Below are positions 1 through 7,738 of a stretch of 14,295 nucleotides of DNA, piece after piece; position 1 is the first letter of the stretch; each line of letters begins with the position of its first letter. Position numbers and translations under genes: made by a program. This DNA is from an uncultured Planctomycetaceae bacterium. Lineage in GTDB: Bacteria; Planctomycetota; Planctomycetia; Planctomycetales; Planctomycetaceae. Below the pieces are notes generated by a model. The model ran no database searches, was not told the origin of the DNA, and saw only the letters and a program-made list of their open reading frames with translations. The DNA lies in assembly GCA_903823545.1 (NCBI GenBank), contig CAIJTL010000849.1, positions 1-14,295 on the forward strand, given 5' to 3'.

Positions 1-351
1 CCAAATTACGGCTGGCTTATTAGCCACCGTTTCATGGCATTGCTGTCGTCACATGGTCTGCCAACCCATCGGATTTACCGACTGCCGGTGGTGCAATGTG
101 GCCGTCGAATTGATGGGTATGTGTGGTTGCATCTTCCACAATCAATGAACAACATCAGCGAGACGATGTCGATTGCTGAAGCCGAACATACAATTCGCTC
201 GAATTCTGCCATTGCGGAGTTGGATGTACTCCCGATTTATTGGCCTATTCGGTTTAGTTATTTCTTTATCAGTCAGCGATTACGAAGTGCAATCGAACAT
301 GCAGGTTTAACCGGAATTAGATTTGGAGCTTCGAAGTTGTTTCGCGTCTGA
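1..351 (+). CDS. C-terminal fragment of an uncharacterised protein, Imm11-like tail
   Basis: The reading frame is open from the first base and ends at TGA 349-351, so this is the 3' part of a gene whose start lies upstream. An internal ATG at 34 exists, but the frame continues 5' of it with plausible residues (PNYGWLISHRF), so I do not take it as the start. The last 30 or so residues (FISQRLRSAIEHAGLTGIRF) resemble the ending of the Imm11 family and related double-CXXCG proteins, in which a 'serine/arginine-leucine...glutamate...aglsG' helix and short strand close the domain. That resemblance is from memory and is weak. No signal peptide, membrane segment or catalytic motif is visible in the fragment. 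It is separated from the next gene by about 138 bases. The function is unknown; an immunity role is only one possibility. Confidence 0.6.
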   Translation, partial: PNYGWLISHRFMALLSSHGLPTHRIYRLPVVQCGRRIDGYVWLHLPQSMNNISETMSIAEAEHTIRSNSAIAELDVLPIYWPIRFSYFFISQRLRSAIEHAGLTGIRFGASKLFRV

Positions 352-489
352 TTCAGAAATTCCCCGAAAAAGGCGGCCAACCTGAGTGGCGGTGGGAGCG
401 TTATCTGTATTCTTAGCCTGCGGCCATCTTCCGGTTACCTTTGTCGTTTGATTGAGGCCAGTGTTTCGGAGATCGGCCAAGGGAAGCGA

Positions 490-1689
490 ATGATTTTTTT
501 TGTGTTGGCGTGTGTTGTTCCGGCGTTTGTCGTTTCGGTTTTGACGACCGGAGCGATGCGCGTGCTGTCGCCGAAGATTGGTCTGATTGATCAACCCGCT
601 GCGAGGAAGGTGCATAAGGCGCCGACCTCTTTGGGAGGCGGGATCGGAATTTGGATGGGAGTGGTGTTGCCGCTGGCGATGGTGCAGCTCATCGCATGGT
701 TGGTGCATGTGGGAACTTTACCCAGCGAGTGGATCCCACCTGAATTGGTGCGGCATTTGGATGGAGTGATTTATCGATCGGGCCAAATGTGGGCGGTACT
801 CGCTGGCGGAACGGTGTTGTCGATCATGGGATTGATTGATGACTTGGTTGACCTGCCGTGGAAGCCGCGATTGGCGATTCAGTTTTGTGTGGCGGGGGCG
901 TTGGTATCAGCGGGAGTGCAGGCGACAGCATTCCTTGGAATCGCATGGCTGGAGTTTCTCATCAGCGTGCTGTGGCTCATCGTGCTGATCAACTCGTTCA
1001 ACTTCCTCGACAACATGGATGGGTTGTCATCTGGAATCGCCCTGATTGCCTCGCTGATTTTCGCCACGATCATGCTGACGTCATTGTCGGAACCAAGATG
1101 GCTGGTGGCAGGTGTGCTGTTGGTATTGTCCGGCTCGTTGATGGGTTTTTTGTGTCACAACTGGCCTCCCGCGAAAATCTTCATGGGCGACACGGGGAGT
1201 TACTTCATTGGATTGTTGATCGCCTCAATGGTGGTCCTGGGAACGTTCTTTGAATACGGCGGTGCTCATCAACATGGTCGGCATGTGATCCTTGCTCCGC
1301 TGTGCGTGTTAGCCGTGCCGCTGTATGACTTCGCGTCGGTGTTGATCATTCGGTTGCTCGAAGGCCGCAGTCCATTCAAGCCGGATAAGAGCCACTTCTC
1401 GCATCGATTGGTCCAGCTTGGTCTCAAGCAAAAACATGCCGTGTTGACGGTGCATCTCGCGACCTTAACAACGGGGCTTGGCGCTCTGCTGCTTTATCGA
1501 GTCAGTGATTGGTCAGGAGCTTGGTTGGTCGTCGCACTCATTTTGTGCGTACTGGCAATCGTCGCCATCTTAGAAACGGTCGGGCGAGACCGCCGTGAAA
1601 AAACTTCGTCGGCGATGCCGGTAATGACTCCGGCAACCATCGTCACACCTCCAGCCGCCGAACAGTCGGGCCAACAGGCAGGGAGCTGA
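490..1689 (+). CDS. WecA/TagO-type polyprenyl-phosphate sugar-1-phosphate transferase
   Basis: A 399-residue integral membrane enzyme of the MraY/WecA (GT4) family, which moves a sugar-1-phosphate (usually GlcNAc-1-P) from a UDP-sugar to undecaprenyl phosphate at the inner membrane. This is the first step of many surface polysaccharides. Signature stretches in order are: DQPAARKVHKAP with LGG (34-50); the Mg-binding GLIDDLVDLPWKPR (114-127, Asp117-Asp118); NSFNFLDNMDGLSSG (168-182); NWPPAKIFMGDTGS (224-237); and the C-terminal His-loop KSHFSHRL (300-307). It has about ten hydrophobic segments. Residues 366-399 form a polar cytosolic-type tail that is not conserved in the family. I chose ATG 490 because AAGGGA (479-484) lies just upstream; a TTG at 448 in frame has no ribosome site and would add 14 non-membrane residues. 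The next gene starts 3 bases after the stop, so they form an operon. WecA, TagO and WbpL subtypes cannot be told apart here. Confidence 0.93.
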   Translation: MIFFVLACVVPAFVVSVLTTGAMRVLSPKIGLIDQPAARKVHKAPTSLGGGIGIWMGVVLPLAMVQLIAWLVHVGTLPSEWIPPELVRHLDGVIYRSGQMWAVLAGGTVLSIMGLIDDLVDLPWKPRLAIQFCVAGALVSAGVQATAFLGIAWLEFLISVLWLIVLINSFNFLDNMDGLSSGIALIASLIFATIMLTSLSEPRWLVAGVLLVLSGSLMGFLCHNWPPAKIFMGDTGSYFIGLLIASMVVLGTFFEYGGAHQHGRHVILAPLCVLAVPLYDFASVLIIRLLEGRSPFKPDKSHFSHRLVQLGLKQKHAVLTVHLATLTTGLGALLLYRVSDWSGAWLVVALILCVLAIVAILETVGRDRREKTSSAMPVMTPATIVTPPAAEQSGQQAGS

Positions 1690-1692
1690 GCG

Positions 1693-4221
1693 ATGGCTCG
1701 CAAACCAAAGGCAAACGTCTCGACCAGCAATCGCTCTGGTGACCACACAAAGTGTCGCGTTGAATCGATTGCGAACGACGAATCTTACAGACGAGCCGGT
1801 CCAATGTTGGCTTGGTTGGTCGCGTTACTGATTTCTCGATGGCTGATTCCAACGGAAGCTGCTGCCCAAGGAATGACTCTATGGATCGTGCAATTGGTTT
1901 TGCTCACCGCAGTCGGGCGAATCGCTTGGTTGTGGCGAACAGGCGAGTCGATCAATCGCATCGACGGCATTGATGCATCCATTGGTCTGTTGGTTGCAGG
2001 TCAAGTGGTCTCCGCATTGTGTGTCGTCTTCACTGTTGGCAATCAACGTGGTGCCATCAATCTGGCTTGGGAGTGGATTGGATCGGGAGTACTCATTTGG
2101 CTCATCCGACAAGAACTGAAGTCCGCTCGAATTGTGCGTGAAGTTTGCCTGGGGTTAACTCTCACCGGTGCCATGCTGGCGGGCTACGGGATGTACCAGC
2201 ATTACGTCTGGTATCCGCAGATGGTTCGCGAGTACGACCGCATGATCGGTGAAGTCAACGAAATGACAACATCGAAAGGCGGCGACGAAACTCGAACCCT
2301 GACTGCGTCTGAATCACAACGACTCGCACAGTTGCAGAGTGAGATGTCACGACAGGGGATTCCACTCGACGAGTCGGCACGGAAGATGTGGGACAGTCGC
2401 CTGAAAGGGAGCAGCGAGCCACTGGGATTATTCGCCCTGGCAAATTCGTTTGCGGGGTTGTTGTTGGTGTTAGTGTTGGTCGCGCTCGAGAGCGTTATGG
2501 GAGTTCGCGGAACGCGAGCAAACAATCGTGGCCGGCCCAAAGAAGCCGATCGCGAAGCAGAGCCAACTCTCAATACTCGCTTTCGCAATGTGCCGCTTTG
2601 GTTGTTTGTTGGCGTGATTGGTTTCTGCCTTATCTTGTCTAAATGCCGAACGGCAATGTGCGGCTTGGTCGCTGGCTTTTTCTGGTGGGGCTGCCGCTGG
2701 TTGATAGAACGACGCACTGTGCCGATTTCCAAAGGGGCGATCATTCGATTGAGCCTCGTTGGTGCGGTGATCTTTGGAACCGCAATTGGGGCGGCAGCAT
2801 TGAGCGGTGGGCTGGACATCAAAGTCTTGTCAGAGTCATCGAAGTCGCTTCGCTATCGCTTGGAATTCTGGCAAGGGACATGGTCGACAATCCGTGAACA
2901 TATTTGGTTCGGAACCGGGCCAGCAAACTTTCGAGATTACTACCTCGCTCACAAGTTGCCGGAATCGAGCGAAGAGATCGCTGACCCACACAACATGATC
3001 TTGGATGTTTGGGCCAACGCAGGATTGCTTGGACTGAGCGGTTTAGTCGCTTGCGTGATGTTGATGGTTCGGACTTGGACGACTCATCAATGCGATCACG
3101 AAGTGAGTGACGACGTTCGGCAAAAGCAATCGGAACATCGTTTGACATCAGCCGCTGTGTGGGGTGCGGGGCTGGCGTTTCCGCTGGCTGCGATCGGAAC
3201 AGAGTTCCTTGGATTTGGACTCGACGAGCGTTTGTGGTGGCTCGGCGGAATATGGTGGCTGATTTGGTTGGGGCAGGTCGTCTGGGAACGACAAACACAA
3301 GAATCCGATCGCCTCGTTCAAGTTCGCCCGACGGCGATTGCTTATGCCTTGGAAGCGGCCAACATTGCGTTGCTCGTACATTTGTTGGGAGCAGGTGGGA
3401 TTGCGATGCCTGCAATCGTTCAATTGTTGCTATTGGTTTGGATCTTGCGTTCGGCACTCTCCGATTCCAATCAAGAGGTCGCGATTGAAAGCACCAAATC
3501 AGAGTCTCCGAATCTGGCAGACTCTAATTCTTCGGGCAAACTCGACGGCGAAACTTCCTCCAGCAGATCGTTCGGAAAGTACGTATGGACCGAGCCGGTG
3601 GCGATTGGAGTTCTTGGGGCAGCGATTCTTGCTTCCGGGCTATGCCTGTTGACCGGGACTTTGCCGGAATTGACTTGTCGGACTGCACTTGAGTTGGGAG
3701 ATACAGCGTGGCTGGAACACCGAAACTTCGAGGTCGCAATCGCGAATTACGCGAAAGCCGCCGCGGCGGATCGATTTTCGTTGGAGCCGCTCGAACGAAC
3801 TGCGAGCCTCTCGATTCCGCTTGCCAATCAAACGCAAAAAGTCGCCGACTACGAAGAGGCAGATCGTCATCAACAGGCACTGATCGACCGACTTCCGTTT
3901 TCGCCGCATCCATACCGCAGCCATGGACAACTCTGGCTGACTCGCTTCGAGAAGACTCAACATCCAAGCGATGCAGTGCGTGCGGTGACCGCGTTCGATG
4001 CGGCCGTCAAACGTTATCCGCATCACGCTGGACTCCTCTCGGAATGGGCTTTGTCACTGAAGGGGGCAGGACAAGTTGGCAATGCACAAGCGGCGGCTCT
4101 CCGCGCTCTAGCACAGGACGACGTGAATCATCGAGCGGAGCACAGCGACAAATATTTAGATGGCAAGACGAGAAAGCGACTGGAACTTATCGCGTCACCG
4201 ATGCTCGACATGGCGAATTGA
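1693..4221 (+). CDS. O-antigen ligase/polymerase family membrane protein with C-terminal TPR region
   Basis: An 842-residue protein of the Wzy/WaaL (Wzy_C) superfamily, expected to polymerise or transfer lipid-linked glycans on the periplasmic face of the inner membrane. It has about a dozen hydrophobic segments between residues 35 and 670. A large extracytoplasmic loop (roughly 170-240) is polar and helix-rich and ends in RLKGSSEPLGLFALANSFAG, the equivalent of the family's 'R..G.f.npN.lA' motif. The second signature is RLEFWQGTW followed by WFGTGPANFRDYY and then DPHNMILDVWANAGLLGL, with His433 in the conserved HN position. After the last membrane segment, residues 665-825 look like TPR helices (for example DTAWLEHRNFEVAIANYAKA). 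GGGAG at 1681-1685 sits 7 bases before the ATG. Co-transcription with the transferase upstream supports a polysaccharide role. Whether it acts as polymerase, ligase or glycosyltransfer to protein cannot be decided. Confidence 0.88.
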   Translation: MARKPKANVSTSNRSGDHTKCRVESIANDESYRRAGPMLAWLVALLISRWLIPTEAAAQGMTLWIVQLVLLTAVGRIAWLWRTGESINRIDGIDASIGLLVAGQVVSALCVVFTVGNQRGAINLAWEWIGSGVLIWLIRQELKSARIVREVCLGLTLTGAMLAGYGMYQHYVWYPQMVREYDRMIGEVNEMTTSKGGDETRTLTASESQRLAQLQSEMSRQGIPLDESARKMWDSRLKGSSEPLGLFALANSFAGLLLVLVLVALESVMGVRGTRANNRGRPKEADREAEPTLNTRFRNVPLWLFVGVIGFCLILSKCRTAMCGLVAGFFWWGCRWLIERRTVPISKGAIIRLSLVGAVIFGTAIGAAALSGGLDIKVLSESSKSLRYRLEFWQGTWSTIREHIWFGTGPANFRDYYLAHKLPESSEEIADPHNMILDVWANAGLLGLSGLVACVMLMVRTWTTHQCDHEVSDDVRQKQSEHRLTSAAVWGAGLAFPLAAIGTEFLGFGLDERLWWLGGIWWLIWLGQVVWERQTQESDRLVQVRPTAIAYALEAANIALLVHLLGAGGIAMPAIVQLLLLVWILRSALSDSNQEVAIESTKSESPNLADSNSSGKLDGETSSSRSFGKYVWTEPVAIGVLGAAILASGLCLLTGTLPELTCRTALELGDTAWLEHRNFEVAIANYAKAAAADRFSLEPLERTASLSIPLANQTQKVADYEEADRHQQALIDRLPFSPHPYRSHGQLWLTRFEKTQHPSDAVRAVTAFDAAVKRYPHHAGLLSEWALSLKGAGQVGNAQAAALRALAQDDVNHRAEHSDKYLDGKTRKRLELIASPMLDMAN

Positions 4222-4223
4222 CC

Positions 4224-4279
4224 CTCGCAGATGCGGCCATCACAATACCCGGGCATGGCGATTGCGAGCAGACTTTTTT
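4224..4279 (+). terminator. Intrinsic terminator candidate after the polysaccharide operon
   Basis: Three bases after the stop codon, CTCGCA at 4224-4229 pairs with TGCGAG at 4263-4268. Inward, AT, CG and CCAT (up to 4240) pair with ATGG, CG and AT (from 4255). Only single G bulges at 4230, 4233 and 4236 interrupt the left arm. The 14-base loop contains the palindrome CCCGGG. A run of six T (4274-4279) begins five bases after the stem. The layout fits a Rho-independent terminator, although the bulges and the five-base gap are not ideal. Confidence 0.55.
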
Positions 4280-4369
4280 GAGCTAACTGGTTACTAGTTG
4301 ATACATCTTTGATTATTAGTTTCTTCTTGATTTGTTTTCGTCGGCCACAAGTTTTATCACGGTGAAACC

Positions 4370-5716
4370 ATGAATTTTCGCGTCCTCGGATTAAGCCTCT
4401 TTTTGGTTGTCGTCGCGGGTGGATTGCTCACTCACTTTCGCCAGCAAAGCCTTGTGCCGGGAGAGAAGGCAAAACAGGAAAGTCCTAGTCCCATCCCGCA
4501 AGTCGTCAAAGAGGGACCGCTTCCGAAAGCGGTCGTCAAAGGAACGCTGGTTCATAACTTCGGCACGATGGAACTTGGCGGCGAAGGAGAGCACACCTTC
4601 ACGATCCGCAATGAGGGTGAAGCCCCGTTGGAGTTGGTCGCTCGGAAAGAAGACCACTCGTGCCAATGCACGCTGGGAACGCTTTCTAAAAATGGCTTAC
4701 AGCCCGGTGAAGAAACCACCATTACATTGACGTGGAAGATCAAAGTCCCCAACGCCCAGTTTCAACATTACGCCAAGGTCCGCACCAATGATCCCAAGCA
4801 CGACTCATTAACGTTTCGAGTCCAGGGGCTTATCGGCCAGCAATTTGTCATCAAACCCAGTGCGGAAATACTCATCGGCACGCTCGTTGAAGGTAAACCG
4901 AACGTCAAGAAGTTCACCGTTCATTCCGAAATCTCCAACTCGTTCGCCATCACAAAGCTCGAACCCTCAAACCCAAATCTGATGGAGGCCAAGTCGCGTT
5001 CGTTGACTGCAGAAGAGATTGAGAAAATCAATACGCCTGATCCAGCGGCAGTTGCCGCTGAAGAAGAAAACCGACGCCAAATGGCTGCGGCGGCGAATCC
5101 CGTAAAGCCCAAAAGTGATGCACACGAAGGGCACGACCATAAAGACCATGACCACGCCTCCGAGGAACTGGCCGAAGAGGACAGCCTTGCTGGCAAAAAA
5201 CCGACTGCAAAATGTGGTTATGAAATCGAAGTCAGTTTTCTACCTGGGTTCCCAATCGGGACGATTCGTGAATTCCTAGTCATCGGCACCGACCTCCCAA
5301 ACATACCGGAAAATCGAATCATCTTTAGTGGGCATCGTGCTGGCCCGATTCAAATTCTCGCAACCACTGGAGCAGCATGGTCGGTTGAAGAATCGCTGCT
5401 GAGGCTCGGACGATTTCCGGCCAAGGAAGGAAAGAAGATTCGGATGATGCTCTTCGTCAAGAAGGAGAAGGAATCGCAGGACTTCAAAATCGAAGAGGCG
5501 AAAATTGATCCGCCTGTCATCAAGTATGAACTGACCAAAGACACGAAGTTCCAAGGTGCCGGTCGAGAAAAGTTCGATTTGCTTTTGGAAGTTCCCGCCG
5601 GTTCTGCCCCTGTTTCACTGGGGGCTCAGAACCGAGGCAAGATCACATTGACCACGAACCATCCGGAAGCGAAAGAAATCAGGCTCGAAATCGAAATGGC
5701 TTCTTTCAAAGATTAG
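4370..5716 (+). CDS. Exported DUF1573 (Ig-like) protein with His/Asp-rich insert
   Basis: A 448-residue protein with an N-terminal signal or anchor (hydrophobic residues 4-21 after a short MNFR start), so the rest should lie outside the cytoplasm. Residues about 60-155 form a DUF1573 domain: VHNFGTMELGGEGEHTFTIRN, then the typical SCQCTLG (Cys98, Cys100), then LQPGEETTITLTW and VRTNDPKHDSLTFRVQG. A second Ig-like half (about 160-220 and 280-445) lacks a CxC. Between them, an Ala/Glu-rich stretch leads into DAHEGHDHKDHDHASEE (250-266), a possible metal-binding segment. The start is ATG 4370 with GGTGA (4361-4365) upstream. Because a terminator candidate precedes it and the 90 bases in between are AT-rich, it probably has its own promoter there, but no convincing -35/-10 pair was found. 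It is followed after 36 bases by the cytochrome gene, probably in one operon. The biochemical role of DUF1573 is not known. Confidence 0.85.
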   Translation: MNFRVLGLSLFLVVVAGGLLTHFRQQSLVPGEKAKQESPSPIPQVVKEGPLPKAVVKGTLVHNFGTMELGGEGEHTFTIRNEGEAPLELVARKEDHSCQCTLGTLSKNGLQPGEETTITLTWKIKVPNAQFQHYAKVRTNDPKHDSLTFRVQGLIGQQFVIKPSAEILIGTLVEGKPNVKKFTVHSEISNSFAITKLEPSNPNLMEAKSRSLTAEEIEKINTPDPAAVAAEEENRRQMAAAANPVKPKSDAHEGHDHKDHDHASEELAEEDSLAGKKPTAKCGYEIEVSFLPGFPIGTIREFLVIGTDLPNIPENRIIFSGHRAGPIQILATTGAAWSVEESLLRLGRFPAKEGKKIRMMLFVKKEKESQDFKIEEAKIDPPVIKYELTKDTKFQGAGREKFDLLLEVPAGSAPVSLGAQNRGKITLTTNHPEAKEIRLEIEMASFKD

Positions 5717-5752
5717 TTTTCTCCGGCGTCAAATTGACCAACAAGGAATGGC

Positions 5753-7294
5753 ATGATGGATCGTGTCCGACAGGGAATCGTCGCGAGTGCATTCTGGCTC
5801 ACAGTCTGTGTTCTCGCTTCCGCTCAGAACGACAGCACCAAGCCGGAAGAGGCCAAGCCATCCGCGTTAGCGACAAAACAGAAGCCCGCTGAAAAACCGA
5901 TGTTTGACGGCTGGAAGAAACCGGCAGCCGTATTGGTCTTATCCGGTGAGCAACGTGGCTACATCGAGCCATGCGGGTGTGCCGAGCATCAATCCGGCGG
6001 CTTTGCGCGTCGTCATGATTTGATCAAACTAATCCAGGCAAAAGGCTGGCCGCTGACAAGCCTCGATTTGGGCGGAACGGTCAATCGCAGTCGAGCGCAA
6101 TCAAAGCTGAAATTCCAATCCATGATCGCTGCCATGAAAGACATGCGATACAGCGTGCTTAATCTCGGCCCGGAAGAATTGAAACTCGGTGCCGCGGACT
6201 TACTCGCATTTCACCAACCGGATGAAAAAAGACCTCTCGATTCGCTCGCATTCGTGTCTGCCAACGTCACGCTGTTCGCTTCACCGGAAATCGGAACTCC
6301 ACTGCGATCAAAAACAATGGCGCTTGGATCAATCAAGGTCGGTGTCACATCCGTCATTGGAACGAGCTTTCGCAAAGAAGTCACTCCTGATGGAGCCAAC
6401 ACAGACATCACGATCGACGACCCGGAGACTGCGTTGCCTGCGGTTTTGAAAGATCTTCAAGCACAGAAGCCCGACCTACTTGTTCTACTTTCATACGGAA
6501 CGCTCGCCGAAGGGAAAACGTTGGCCACCAAGTTTCCTCAGTTTGACGTTGTCCTTTCGAGTGGCGGTGCCGAAGAACCTGAATTCGGAAACCCCCAAAA
6601 GATTGGGAAGACGCTTTTCGTCCAAGTCGGACACAAGGGGAAGTTCACCGGCGTTGTCGGCTTCTTTCCAGAGGAGTCGAAAGATCGCGTCAAGTTTGAA
6701 CTGATCAAACTCACCCCCGAACGATTTCAAGATTCGCCGAAGATGATCGATCACATGCGGCTTTATCAAGACCTGCTCAAGGGATCTCAGTTAGCCGAAG
6801 CTGAACCGCCAATTAAACATTCGAGCGGCTCAAACTTTGTCGGCTCGAAAGCTTGCCGAGATTGTCACACGAAGGCTTATGAGGTTTGGGAAAAGTCCGA
6901 CCACGCACATGCCTACGACAGCCTGATCAAGGGGCGGCCCGAATTGAAGGATCGCTGGGTCTCTCGTATTTACGATCCCGAGTGCCTCTCTTGCCACACG
7001 ACCGGCTGGCACCCGCAAGATGTATTGCGATATTCGACCGGTTTCGAAAGCAAAGAAAAGACACCGCTGCTTTTGCACAACGGTTGCGAGAATTGTCACG
7101 GTCCGGGCAGCAAACATATTCAGCTCATTGATGCTGGCGAAAAAGAAGCGGCCCGAAAAGAAGTCCGTCTGACACTTGAAGAGGCTAAGAAGAATCACTG
7201 CGTTACATGCCACGATGCCGACAACGATCCAAAATTCAATTCGAAAGCGTTTGATTCCTATTGGGAAAAAATCAAGCACAACGGGCTCGACTAG
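5753..7294 (+). CDS. Degenerate 5'-nucleotidase-like domain fused to tetrahaem c554-type cytochrome
   Basis: A 513-residue exported protein. Residues 1-24 are a Sec signal peptide with an ASA|Q cleavage site. Residues about 55-340 follow the layout of UshA/SoxB-type calcineurin-like phosphatases (GYIEPCGC...GGFARRHDLIKLI, LDLGGTV, NLGPEEL, DLLVLLSYG, DVVLSSGG). However, the expected metal ligands (DxH, GD, GNH, GHxH) are absent, and a CGC pair (Cys74, Cys76) takes their place. Residues 355-500 hold four CXXCH haem c sites, at Cys368, Cys411, Cys445 and Cys483, with CENCHGPG typical of cytochrome c554/multihaem families. HAHAYDSL (near 382) offers axial histidines. AAGGA (5743-5747) precedes two adjacent ATG codons (5753, 5756); either may be used. 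It lies 36 bases after the DUF1573 gene, so an exported redox pair is likely. Electron donor and acceptor are unknown. Confidence 0.88.
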   Translation: MMDRVRQGIVASAFWLTVCVLASAQNDSTKPEEAKPSALATKQKPAEKPMFDGWKKPAAVLVLSGEQRGYIEPCGCAEHQSGGFARRHDLIKLIQAKGWPLTSLDLGGTVNRSRAQSKLKFQSMIAAMKDMRYSVLNLGPEELKLGAADLLAFHQPDEKRPLDSLAFVSANVTLFASPEIGTPLRSKTMALGSIKVGVTSVIGTSFRKEVTPDGANTDITIDDPETALPAVLKDLQAQKPDLLVLLSYGTLAEGKTLATKFPQFDVVLSSGGAEEPEFGNPQKIGKTLFVQVGHKGKFTGVVGFFPEESKDRVKFELIKLTPERFQDSPKMIDHMRLYQDLLKGSQLAEAEPPIKHSSGSNFVGSKACRDCHTKAYEVWEKSDHAHAYDSLIKGRPELKDRWVSRIYDPECLSCHTTGWHPQDVLRYSTGFESKEKTPLLLHNGCENCHGPGSKHIQLIDAGEKEAARKEVRLTLEEAKKNHCVTCHDADNDPKFNSKAFDSYWEKIKHNGLD

Positions 7295-7297
7295 CTA

Positions 7298-7329
7298 AAT
7301 CGCAGCGGACTGCAATTCCATTGGTTTTT
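7298..7329 (+). terminator. Weak terminator-like hairpin after the cytochrome gene
   Basis: GCAG (7302-7305) and CTGC (7310-7313) close on a CGGA tetraloop, extended across one mismatch by AAT (7298-7300) with ATT (7315-7317). Five T follow at 7325-7329, eight bases beyond the stem. It lies directly after the stop of the cytochrome gene. The stem is short and the T run is distant, so termination here is only possible. Confidence 0.25.
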
Positions 7330-7390
7330 GACAACCGTTGAAGCCACATCACTCTGGACCAAATTTCTTTCTGACAAAGTAACTTTAAGC

Positions 7391-7738
7391 ATGGCATCAC
7401 CTCCAACCAGTATCAAAGCTCGACAACAAGCGGGGCTGCTAGAACTACAATGGCCTCACGCAACCTATCGATTACCGTATCGCTTTCTGCGTGGACGTTG
7501 CCCCTGTGCGAGTTGTGTTGATGAGTTTACCGGAGTTCGAGTCGTTGACATCGCCGACGTTCCGGTGGCTATTGCTCCAACGGACGTTCGCTTTTCCGGA
7601 AACTACGCGTTGAAGATTGTCTGGAACGATCGGCACGACACAGGCCTATTCACCTGGGACTATCTGGAATTGCTCGCTAACGAACTCGCAGCGGCGCAAG
7701 CGGCAGCGGCTAGTAACGAGAGCACCAGATCGTCATGA
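7391..7738 (+). CDS. DUF971 / GBBH-like N-terminal domain zinc protein
   Basis: A 115-residue stand-alone DUF971 domain, the fold found at the N-terminus of gamma-butyrobetaine hydroxylase and next to or fused with Mrp/ApbC iron-sulfur carriers. Visible family features are LELQWPHATYRLPYRFLRGRC's opening strand pattern, the CPCASC cluster (Cys37, Cys39, Cys42) and WNDRHDTGLFTWDYL with His82. These four residues match the Cys3-His zinc site known for this domain. The tail after residue 98 is Ala-rich and probably disordered. I chose ATG 7391; a TTG at 7328 would add 21 residues that do not fit the family, although no clear ribosome site precedes either. The stop overlaps the start of the next gene (ATGA), indicating translational coupling. 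The role is unknown; Fe-S cluster or oxygenase-related functions are suggested only by relatives. Confidence 0.85.
   Translation: MASPPTSIKARQQAGLLELQWPHATYRLPYRFLRGRCPCASCVDEFTGVRVVDIADVPVAIAPTDVRFSGNYALKIVWNDRHDTGLFTWDYLELLANELAAAQAAAASNESTRSS

Noticed and set aside
448..489. TTG-initiated upstream extension of the WecA-type gene
   Set aside because: It has no ribosome site, whereas ATG 490 has AAGGGA at the right distance and starts directly at the first membrane segment.
2202..2822. Minus-strand 206-residue open frame
   Set aside because: It is antisense to the polymerase/ligase gene, with an Arg/Pro/Ser/Asn-rich composition and no domain.
3708..4286. Plus-strand 192-residue open frame over the end of the polymerase gene
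   Set aside because: It is a shifted frame of the TPR region, rich in Arg and Ser, without any family likeness.
7328..7333. TTGACA as a -35 box for the DUF971-CYTH pair
   Set aside because: No -10-like hexamer occurs 16-18 bases downstream.
7328..7390. TTG-initiated extension of the DUF971 protein
   Set aside because: The added residues are outside the domain and do not resemble family members; ATG 7391 gives the normal length.
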